A stretch of 10,257 nt of DNA from Anaerolineae bacterium. Its GTDB lineage: Bacteria; Chloroflexota; Anaerolineae; JAAYZQ01. Position 1 is the first letter of the stretch. The number at the start of each line of letters is the position of its first letter. The position numbers and the translations under genes are program-made. The notes below the pieces were generated by a model. It saw only the letters and a list, made by a program, of their open reading frames with translations. It did no database searches and was not told the DNA's origin. Where the stretch lies: assembly GCA_016929795.1 (NCBI GenBank), contig JAFGIA010000409.1, forward strand, positions 1 through 10,257. Direction: 5' to 3'. Of the stretch, positions 1 to 4,971 are shown in pieces.

Positions 1-1
1 G

Positions 2-376
2 GGGCATCAGGCAAGCAACGAATTGCTGGCATACTTGCAGCAGCACGCCCTGCCGATCATCGTGCCAACCTTGCTGCTTCCTGAGGTGGTGGCAGCGATC
101 AGCCGGGGGCACCAAGACGAAGCATTGGCCCGCGATTTTGCGCTCGGCCTCACCCGCCTGCCCCATCTGATTATGGTGCCACTCGATGAAACGTTGGCAC
201 GTCAGGCTATGGATGTGGCTGCTGGCTATCGCTTGCGAGGTAGTGACGCGGTTTATGCGGCGGTCGCTCTGCGCTTCGGCACGACCCTGGTGACGCTCGA
301 TCGAGAGCAGCAGGCTCGGTTGGATTCAGTTATCACTGCCTGCGAGCCCGCCCAAGCTCTTGATGACCTTTCATAA
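2..376 (+). CDS. PIN-domain (VapC-like) toxin, 5' end outside the window
   Basis: The open frame runs from the first bases of the window, so the N-terminus and the first catalytic Asp lie upstream; an internal TTG at 23 is not the true start. The visible 124 codons match the PIN fold. A Glu stands in a helix reading LLLPEVVAAISR, an Asp in RGSDAVYAAVA, and a last Asp in TLVTLDREQQ; these are the second to fourth acidic residues of the metal-binding site. PIN proteins of this class are Mg2+-dependent ribonucleases, usually toxins inhibited by a small antitoxin encoded just upstream, which here would be outside the window. The stop is TAA at 374-376. About 130 bases downstream lies a hairpin followed by a T-rich tract that could end its transcript. 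The family call is firm; toxin function and RNA target are inferred. Confidence 0.85.
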   Translation, partial: GHQASNELLAYLQQHALPIIVPTLLLPEVVAAISRGHQDEALARDFALGLTRLPHLIMVPLDETLARQAMDVAAGYRLRGSDAVYAAVALRFGTTLVTLDREQQARLDSVITACEPAQALDDLS

Positions 377-411
377 ACCCAGGGGCTCTACAGCTCGATC
401 AGCAGCAGTGG

Positions 412-436
412 TTGACGGATCAAATCCAATCTACGG
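412..436 (+). repeat. 25-bp direct repeat, copy 1 (intergenic)
   Basis: These 25 bases, beginning TTGACGGATC and ending ATCTACGG, are identical to bases 2209-2233. About 14 bases to the left are also similar (10 of 14 by hand alignment), but the right flanks differ. Copy 1 is in non-coding DNA; read in the frame used by copy 2 it gives DGSNPIYG followed directly by a stop. The two copies bracket the MNT/HEPN toxin-antitoxin block. Confidence 0.85.
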
Positions 437-491
437 CTAAAAATTTAGGAAACGTTTGCAGGAGCAGGCGGCATAAGACAAAGATTGTTGC

Positions 492-553
492 CGGCTCTGC
501 TTGTACGAGCCGTTGTCGGGCGTCAAATGACGCTGGGCAACGGCTTTTCTTTT
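492..553 (+). terminator. Terminator-like hairpin with a competing upstream hairpin
   Basis: AGCCGTTG (508-515) pairs perfectly with CAACGGCT (538-545). Inside it GCGTC (520-524) pairs with GACGC (529-533) around an AAAT loop. The 3' arm is followed by TTTCTTTT (546-553), the form of an intrinsic terminator on the + strand. Just upstream, CGGCTC (492-497) can pair with GAGCCG (507-512), which shares bases with the terminator's 5' arm, so the two hairpins exclude each other. It may simply end transcription from the PIN gene; the overlapping alternative pairing also fits an attenuator. No riboswitch class was recognised. Confidence 0.6.
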
Positions 554-578
554 GGATCGCTTCGAGGGCGCGGTGCTG

Positions 579-607
579 CTGTCAAAACGAAGCTGTTGCT
601 GTATAAT
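579..607 (+). promoter_or_regulatory. Sigma70-type promoter for the left MNT/HEPN module
   Basis: A perfect TATAAT -10 box at 602-607 is preceded, with a 17-base spacer, by CTGTCA at 579-584 (4 of 6 matches to TTGACA). Transcription would start near 614, about 40 bases before the GTG at 657. Confidence 0.55.
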
Positions 608-628
608 CGGCAGTGTACAGGTGTGCCG
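608..628 (+). promoter_or_regulatory. Dyad overlapping the predicted transcription start
   Basis: CGGCA (608-612) and TGCCG (624-628) form an inverted repeat with a TGTACA palindrome (614-619) between them. It directly abuts the -10 box, the usual place for a repressor operator of an autoregulated toxin-antitoxin operon. It could instead be a leader hairpin. Confidence 0.35.
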
Positions 629-656
629 GTTTGAGATGCAGTAGATGGAGGTACGC

Positions 657-965
657 GTGGAAACGATGGTTCTGAAAGTAACGCTTCCAACAGCGATGAA
701 GAACTGGAAAACGAATTCCGCGCTGTCGATGAAGGGCTTGACTCGGCGTCTTTGCTCCATGGCCAGGGGCGAAGCTACGGACCAAAGTGACATCGACCTA
801 TTGGTCCGCTTCTCCAAACGAAAAAGCCTGCTGGAGATGGTCAAGCTGGAGCGTGAGGTCTCACACGCTCTTGGAAGAAAGGTCGATCTTCTGACTGAAG
901 GCGCTATTAGCCCCTACCTGCGGGACAGGGTCAAACGAGAACTGCGGGTGATCTATGGAGCGTGA
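657..965 (+). pseudogene. MNT-type nucleotidyltransferase antitoxin, frame-disrupted N-terminal half
   Basis: The C-terminal two thirds are a clear minimal nucleotidyltransferase (MntA-like): MARGEATDQSDIDLLVRF carries the paired Asp of the active site, and a later KVDLL supplies the third. In the studied MntA-HepT pair this enzyme adds AMP groups to the HEPN toxin and silences it. The GTG at 657 is preferred because GGAGG at 647-651 sits 5 bases upstream; ATG 645 overlaps that site. The N-terminal half is scrambled. The present frame reads LKVTLPT and then nonsense, whereas DEELENEFRA lies in the +2 frame from 695 and LGVF in the third frame from 742, after which the original frame resumes at CSMARG where FGSMARG is expected. 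Three one-base additions (near 693, 743 and 754) would rebuild a normal protein. Its end overlaps the HEPN gene by 11 bases, implying translational coupling. It is either a decayed antitoxin or one with consensus errors. Confidence 0.75.
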
Positions 966-1272
966 TGACGCAGTCTACCTCCAACACATTTTGGATGCCA
1001 TCTCTCGGATCGAAGAGTATTTACATGGCATCGATGAGGAAGCATTCCAGGACCAACACTTGGTTCAGGATGGGATCATCCGCCAACTCGAGATCATTGG
1101 CGAAGCCACCAAGCGGCTGTCGCATGCAGTACGGGGCCAGAGCCCGCACATTCCGTGGCAGGACATACGGCAGACACCATCCGGTGCCTGGCGGCGGTGT
1201 GTGTTTCTTTTCTACCTTATCCAGTTGTTCTTATCAGGCCCGCATCGCGCCAGGTCATGCTGCCCTGGATAG
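955..1272 (+). pseudogene. HepT-like HEPN (DUF86) toxin, C-terminally truncated
   Basis: Residues 1 to about 71, from MERDDAVYLQHILDAISRIE through LEIIGEATKRLS to IPWQDI, follow the DUF86/HepT family closely. Family members continue with a helix carrying the R-x4-6-H ribonuclease motif (commonly like GMRDKLIHDYFG). Here the similarity stops near base 1170 and the frame continues into unrelated residues rich in Arg, Cys and Phe. None of the three frames between 1165 and 1255 shows the missing motif, so a single indel does not explain the loss and a rearrangement junction is likely. The gene starts inside the last codons of the nucleotidyltransferase. Without the R-x-H motif the product should not be an active RNase, so this left module is probably dead. 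It ends convergently against the other MNT gene. Confidence 0.75.
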
Positions 1273-1611
1273 AAGCGAAATGCCGTCACGCTCGACGTTG
1301 CGATAAAACAAGCTCCGAAGGCTGCCAAGCCTTTGCCAGCCCTGCTGGCTCATCGCACGGATGGATAGATACACTCCGTAGGAGAGCCAAATGTCAAAGG
1401 CCAGTCCTCGCGCCGCACTCAGGTCCTGTGGGGTCGGTTGTAGTAGGATGACAGCCACGTCGACGTCTGAACCTGTCGATGCTTCGTTTCGCGCTTTGGA
1501 GCCAAAAAGCAGAACATCGAGAAGCTGCGGCCCAAACCTGTCCTCGAGTACATCTGCGTAGGCCTGCAACGCCGTTTCTTCTTTATGCGAGATGGTTGTC
1601 GGCGTCATCAT
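1255..1611 (-). CDS. MNT-type nucleotidyltransferase, second gene of the right HEPN/MNT module
   Basis: The protein is about 118 residues. LLFGSKARNEASTGSDVDVAV (split here as LLFGSKARNEAS and TGSDVDVAV, residues 35-54) is the nucleotidyltransferase signature, with the Gly-Ser loop at 37-38 and catalytic Asp at 49 and 51. A third acidic residue is not obvious, since that region reads YGVYLSIRAM. The ATG at 1611 is chosen because GAGG lies 6 bases upstream; the ATG four codons earlier overlaps this Shine-Dalgarno. It overlaps the 3' end of the HEPN gene by 29 bases, so the two are co-transcribed and probably translationally coupled. By analogy with MNT/HEPN pairs it is the antitoxin that restrains the HEPN partner. 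Gene order (HEPN first) is the reverse of the left module, so the two modules belong to different subfamilies rather than being a duplication. It ends convergently just past the truncated left HEPN gene. Confidence 0.82.
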   Translation of the reverse strand: MMTPTTISHKEETALQAYADVLEDRFGPQLLDVLLFGSKARNEASTGSDVDVAVILLQPTPQDLSAARGLAFDIWLSYGVYLSIRAMSQQGWQRLGSLRSLFYRNVERDGISLLSRAA

Positions 1612-2023
1612 ATTTGGCCTCATCGTCCCGATCTACTTTCAGGACCTGTGCAAGCCGCTCAACAAAGCTGGTCGCATTAGAGATCAACTGCTGTGCTGCA
1701 GCCTCAGTCAGATCAGGATTCGGACCATAGTCGCTATCCAGACGTGCCTCGAAGGCATCATGCAGGATGCGTCCGTACTGTGGTTCGATCAAGCCTGTCT
1801 TGACAAAGTGTTCGCCAAAAGCAGCGATCAGGCCCTGGTGCTTGCTGCGCCATAACCCCTTGCTGCCCAGCAATGCAGTTGCGGCGTAGAACATTGCATA
1901 ATAGGCTCGAGACACTGCCGCTCGCAGATGCCCGAACCGGAGATTGTCCTGGGCTGCAGCTAGGTCTTCACTTGCCAGGCCAAGATACTCTTCGATCTCG
2001 GCTTGAGACATTTGCTCGCTCAT
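1583..2023 (-). CDS. HEPN-domain protein (toxin partner of the adjacent MNT gene)
   Basis: The 146-residue product has the HEPN (PF05168-like) layout: an N-terminal helix EEYLGLASEDLAAAQDNL, the hallmark SRAYYAMFYAATALL at residues 38-52, KHQGLIAAFGEHFVKTG at 61-77, and AFEARLDSDYG at 90-100. HEPN proteins are all-helical dimers, often RNases, but the strict R-x4-6-H motif is not clear here, so enzymatic activity is uncertain. The ATG at 2023 is preferred over the upstream TTG at 2062. That TTG is part of the -35 box, and an excellent -10 box ends 10 bases before the ATG, so transcripts cannot include the upstream start. The Shine-Dalgarno is weak or absent, fitting a leaderless or near-leaderless message. 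The downstream MNT gene overlaps its stop. The gene is intact, unlike its counterpart in the left module. Confidence 0.82.
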   Translation of the reverse strand: MSEQMSQAEIEEYLGLASEDLAAAQDNLRFGHLRAAVSRAYYAMFYAATALLGSKGLWRSKHQGLIAAFGEHFVKTGLIEPQYGRILHDAFEARLDSDYGPNPDLTEAAAQQLISNATSFVERLAQVLKVDRDDEAKYDDADNHLA

Positions 2024-2033
2024 CGTGGATCTC

Positions 2034-2062
2034 ATTATAGCCGAGTTGATACGATCGGTCAA
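2034..2062 (-). promoter_or_regulatory. Near-consensus sigma70 promoter of the HEPN/MNT operon
   Basis: On the minus strand TTGACC (2057-2062) and a perfect TATAAT (2034-2039) are separated by exactly 17 bases. The expected transcription start, about 2026-2028, is only 3-5 bases from the ATG at 2023, so the message would be close to leaderless. Confidence 0.75.
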
Positions 2063-2076
2063 GATAGAATGGAAGC

Positions 2077-2099
2077 TACCACATTAGTGGTAACGTTAC
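2077..2099. promoter_or_regulatory. Two overlapping palindromes upstream of the HEPN promoter
   Basis: TACCAC (2077-2082) and GTGGTA (2087-2092) form a perfect inverted repeat around ATTA. The 10-base perfect palindrome GTAACGTTAC (2090-2099) overlaps its right arm. They lie 15-37 bases upstream of the -35 box and could bind a regulator. No protein in the window is an obvious DNA-binding candidate. Confidence 0.35.
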
Positions 2100-2114
2100 T
2101 CTAAAAACGAATGA

Positions 2115-3194
2115 TTGTTGGGTAACCGACTGGTGATGGCGGCGGAAGGGGAGAGTGCTACGCAAGCCAGCTCATTTGCAGGACTCACAATTCCACCAGC
2201 ACCAGCGTTTGACGGATCAAATCCAATCTACGGGTACAACTACTACGAAGAGTTTATCCCGCCGCCACAGGTGGCCACGGTGTCGCCCGATGGCCAGGCA
2301 CCCGTCACGGTGCCGACGCCAACCTTGATGGTAGAGTTTGACCGCGACGTCGCATGCCCTCCACAAGGATGTGTGGCGGTGTCGAGCCAAACGGGCGGCA
2401 GTGTAGCCGGGGACGAAACCGTCGACGGGCATTCGGTGACGTTTGCGGTATCAGAAACTCTGGCAAGCGATGCCACCTACGTGGTCACCGTGACGGCCGC
2501 GCAGGATCGGGGTCGCGACCTGGTGATGCAAGTGCCGTATACCTGGACGTTCACGACGGGGGACCTGGGGGCACCGCAGGTGGTAGACAAGGGCCCGCCT
2601 GCGGACGCGGTGGATGTGGCGCTGGGGTCGGTGGTGGTGGTCGATTTCGACGAGCCGGTGGCGTGCACGCGCCCGAGTGCCGACTGCATCGTGCTCAACA
2701 GCTCACGCACCGGGATGGTGGTGGGAGAGCTGGCGGTGGACGGCGCGCAGGCCGTGTTCGCCCCAACCGGCCTGCCGGGCGGCAAGCTGGAGGAGAACAC
2801 AGAGTACCAGGTCGAGGTGAACTATTTCGTGGACCTGGCGCCGAATCAGAACCAGATGACGGACGTCTATACCTGGACGTTCTCGACCGTCTATACCGCG
2901 CCGCACATCGTGTCCACGGCCCCCTACCCGGGAGAGATCGGCACGCCGCTGGACCAGGTGCTGGTAGTGACATTCTCGGAACCGATCACGTGCCCGGTCG
3001 GCTCCGGCTGCCTGGCATTGACGAATCAGCGCCGAGAGACGTCCGTCTATGGCGACCCTTCGCTTCGCTCTGGGCAGGCCTGGCGGCGGTGGGCAGCCAG
3101 CTCACCTTTACGCCGGCAGCCCAGCAGGGGCAACCTGGACTGGAGGAGAGCACGTGGCACGAGCACCCAGAGGGTACCCGGATCGCCGGTGTAA
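2115..3194 (+). CDS. Multi-Ig-like (SbsA/Big_5-type) protein, N-terminal segment up to the repeat insertion
   Basis: Meaningful coding ends at 3056; the codons after it read through an inserted repeat and then out of frame. The segment holds two complete Ig-like domains (about 2266-2565 and 2572-2890) and the first half of a third. Each opens with a Val-x-x-x-x-Pro strand and closes on a YTWTFTTG or YTWTFSTV strand, the typical Big_5/SbsA Ig-like ending. The first three domains also have a small Cys pair after the Asp/Glu-Pro edge (VACPPQGC, VACTRPSADC, ITCPVGSGC), probably a disulfide microloop. Start choice is weak: TTG at 2115 or ATG at 2136, neither with a good Shine-Dalgarno. There is no signal peptide, although such proteins normally work outside the cell, so the true 5' end may be lost. 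The second copy of the 25-bp repeat lies in codons about 32-40. Function is probably structural or adhesive surface protein; the ligand is unknown. Confidence 0.72.
   Translation: MLGNRLVMAAEGESATQASSFAGLTIPPAPAFDGSNPIYGYNYYEEFIPPPQVATVSPDGQAPVTVPTPTLMVEFDRDVACPPQGCVAVSSQTGGSVAGDETVDGHSVTFAVSETLASDATYVVTVTAAQDRGRDLVMQVPYTWTFTTGDLGAPQVVDKGPPADAVDVALGSVVVVDFDEPVACTRPSADCIVLNSSRTGMVVGELAVDGAQAVFAPTGLPGGKLEENTEYQVEVNYFVDLAPNQNQMTDVYTWTFSTVYTAPHIVSTAPYPGEIGTPLDQVLVVTFSEPITCPVGSGCLALTNQRRETSVYGDPSLRSGQAWRRWAASSPLRRQPSRGNLDWRRARGTSTQRVPGSPV
2209..2233 (+). repeat. 25-bp direct repeat, copy 2 (inside the Ig-like gene)
   Basis: Identical to 412-436. Here the repeat is coding and gives FDGSNPIYG near the start of the Ig-like protein. 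The distance between copies is 1797 bases. Confidence 0.85.
3057..3079. repeat. 23-bp SLRSGQA/ACPERSEG-type interspersed repeat inserted in the Ig-like gene
   Basis: The 23 bases begin CCTTCGCTTCG and end CTGGGCAGGC. They translate on the + strand as the core of DPSLRSGQAW and on the - strand as ACPERSEGSP, strings I recall as recurrent insert signatures in predicted proteins of Chloroflexota and other environmental genomes. Removing exactly these bases joins the frame ending at 3056 to the frame starting at 3080. The joined protein reads VYGD then LAAVGSQLTFTP, which aligns with the same strand of the neighbouring domains (AGDETVDGHSVTFAV, GELAVDGAQAVFAPT). Confidence 0.8.
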
Positions 3195-4177
3195 TGGACG
3201 CGTTCGATGTGCTGATGACGGGCGTCTACACCTGGACGTTCGAGACGGTGCACATCCCGCCGGTGGTGAGCGAGGCGTATCCGACGTCGAGCTGCGTGCC
3301 GAGCAGCACGCACCCGTGGGTGGCGTTCAGCGAGAACGTGATGCGTAGCTCGCCGCTCGACTTTGAGCTCTGGTGGGAAGCGACGCTGCCGGTGAGCGGC
3401 ACGAGTGGCTACTTCTATCCCAAGGTTCCTCCCGCCGGGTATCCCTTCGCCCATCAGGCGGTGTTCACGCCCGCGGCCGGCCTGGAGGACGGGGACTATG
3501 CAGCGTCGGTGGCGGGGCCAATGGACGAGTACGACAACGTGCTGGTTCCTTACTCATGGGGGTTCCACGCCGACTCGACGCCGCCGCACGTGGAAGAGAC
3601 CGTGCCCGCAGCCGGGGCGACAGACGCATACCCGGACGAGCCGGTGGTGGCATGGCTCGACGAGCCGTTCCCCGGACTGCCTCCTGAGTCACTGCAGATC
3701 CGGGACGAGAACAACGTCCTGGTGTCAGCCAATCTGAGCGCTCTGCGCCGTGAAGGCGGTGGGTTTGAGCCGCCGCCGACGGGCATCGAGTTCACGCCGC
3801 TGGGAGGAGAGTTCACCGCGCCGGCGGTGTACACGGCGACGGTGGGAGCCGTCACCGACTATTGCGCGCATCCCGTCGTGCCCTATAGCTGGACGTTCAC
3901 GATGGCGTGCCTGTTCGTGGACGAGGGGTGGGACCCGACGGTCGAGGTCGTCGCGTGCGACGGGCAGCAGTTCGCGCTCGAGATGAGTCAGAGCGAGCTG
4001 GCCGCAGAGTACGAATGGCAGCACCCAAAGGGTACCCGCATCGACGGCAGGGCGCCGGAGACGACGGTGACGCAGGGCGTCTCCTTCGTGATGGACACGC
4101 CCCTGCCTGACCAGGTGGCGGCGGTGCGGGTGCGCGGGCGGGACGAACAGGGGTGCATCACGGCCGCAACTGCGTAG
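3080..4177 (+). CDS. Multi-Ig-like protein, middle segment (second frame)
   Basis: This is the continuation of the same polypeptide after the 23-bp insertion. It completes Ig-like domain 3 (ending VYTWTF near 3242) and holds domain 4 (about 3256-3560, ending PYSWGF) and domain 5 (about 3580-3903, ending PYSWTF). A different, Cys-containing module follows (FVDEGWDPTVEVVACDGQQF to RVRGRDEQGC, about 3910-4160) that resembles neither Big_5 nor a domain I can name. The frame has no start codon of its own at the junction, so it is not an independent gene. It ends in a TAG at 4175-4177 just before the sequence continues in the third frame (AWSEPANVSWEV); one extra G near 4172 would join them. Domains 4 and 5 lack the Cys microloop of domains 1-3. 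A 28-base stretch at 3162 recurs at 4020. Confidence 0.68.
   Translation: MAAVGSQLTFTPAAQQGQPGLEESTWHEHPEGTRIAGVMDAFDVLMTGVYTWTFETVHIPPVVSEAYPTSSCVPSSTHPWVAFSENVMRSSPLDFELWWEATLPVSGTSGYFYPKVPPAGYPFAHQAVFTPAAGLEDGDYAASVAGPMDEYDNVLVPYSWGFHADSTPPHVEETVPAAGATDAYPDEPVVAWLDEPFPGLPPESLQIRDENNVLVSANLSALRREGGGFEPPPTGIEFTPLGGEFTAPAVYTATVGAVTDYCAHPVVPYSWTFTMACLFVDEGWDPTVEVVACDGQQFALEMSQSELAAEYEWQHPKGTRIDGRAPETTVTQGVSFVMDTPLPDQVAAVRVRGRDEQGCITAATA
3162..3189 (+). repeat. 28-base internal repeat, copy 1
   Basis: It matches 4020-4047 at 25 of 28 positions by hand alignment, and both sit in the same relative frame (EHPEGTRIAG and QHPKGTRIDG). It lies in an insert of Ig-like domain 3. Confidence 0.65.
4020..4047 (+). 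repeat. 28-base internal repeat, copy 2
   Basis: Partner of 3162-3189. It lies in the non-Ig module of the Ig-like protein, so the shared stretch is not simply the equivalent strand of two domains. Confidence 0.65.
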
Positions 4178-4971
4178 CGGCTTGGTCGGAGCCAGCCAAT
4201 GTGAGCTGGGAGGTGTGCTACCCCGGGCCGCCGGTGGTGACGGGCGTGGCACCGGCCGATGGGTCGGAAGGCGTGGGCATCCAGCCGAGCCTGGTGGTGA
4301 CGTACAACGAGGCGGTGTGCATCGGCTCGCCGGGGGGCGGGTTGCAGGCACCGCACGCGTCGCTGTCGCTGCCGCCGTTGGGCGACGACTTGACGTTCCG
4401 GGCCGAAGCGGTGGTGCCGATAACAGACACGTGGGCGCTGGCGGTGCGCTATGTACCCCTGTGGCACAGTGGCATGCCGTCGATCGAGGAGTGGACGGCG
4501 TACACGGCGACGGTAGCGGGCGCGATGGACGCTATGGCACAGGCGGTCACCGCGACCTGGACCTTCACGACCGGCGATTTTACCCAGCCGGAAGTAGTGG
4601 GCACGGTCCCGGAGAAGGGGAGCCAGGAGGGCGCGCCGGAAGAGGTAGTGGCCTACTTCAGCGAAGACGTGTCGACGGCGGAGGCGTGGTTCACGCTGAC
4701 CGGCCCGAAGGGCGAGCTGGAGGGTCAACTGGCCTACTACAGCGAATCCCCCTGCGAGCCCGAGGGGCCGTCGTGCTACCACTGGCACTTTACCCCTTAC
4801 GACCCACTGGAAGCCGGCGAATACACGGCCGAAGTGTTCGGCGTCACCGACCGCGCCGGGCTGGAGATGGAAGCGGCATACGGCTGGTCCTTCGAGGTGA
4901 CGGAGGAGAGCGGGATCGAGGAGGAGGGGCCGGGGGCTACCCGAACTATTCCTTCCAGGACAAGCTGTTGA
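4178..4971 (+). CDS. Multi-Ig-like protein, C-terminal segment (third frame)
   Basis: The segment starts with AWSEPANVSWEVCYP, the end of the preceding module, and carries two further Ig-like domains. One spans about 4227-4575 (PPVVTGVAPADGSEGVGI to ATWTFTTGDF) and the last about 4585-4905 (PEVVGTVPEKGSQEGAPEEV to YGWSFEVTEE), followed by a Glu-rich tail. An ATG at 4153 in this frame could open it, but that ATG lies inside the coding part of the previous segment and has no clear Shine-Dalgarno, so this is the end of the same broken gene. There is no transmembrane helix, sortase signal or S-layer anchor at the C-terminus, so attachment to the cell is unexplained. Its stop at 4969-4971 lies 26 bases inside the convergent haloperoxidase gene, with no terminator visible between them. 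Confidence 0.68.

Noticed and set aside
440..553. Known riboswitch (c-di-GMP, guanidine, cobalamin or fluoride) ahead of the terminator
   Set aside because: No conserved core of any class could be matched by eye. Only the hairpin geometry is reported.
412..606. 64-codon open frame between the PIN gene and the MNT module
   Set aside because: It runs straight through the terminator-like hairpin, has no ribosome binding site, and reads as low-complexity Arg/Cys residues.
1170..1254. Possible frameshifted C-terminus of the left HEPN toxin
   Set aside because: All three frames were read and none shows an R-x4-6-H motif or the expected Tyr-Phe-Gly-Val continuation, so real truncation is favoured.
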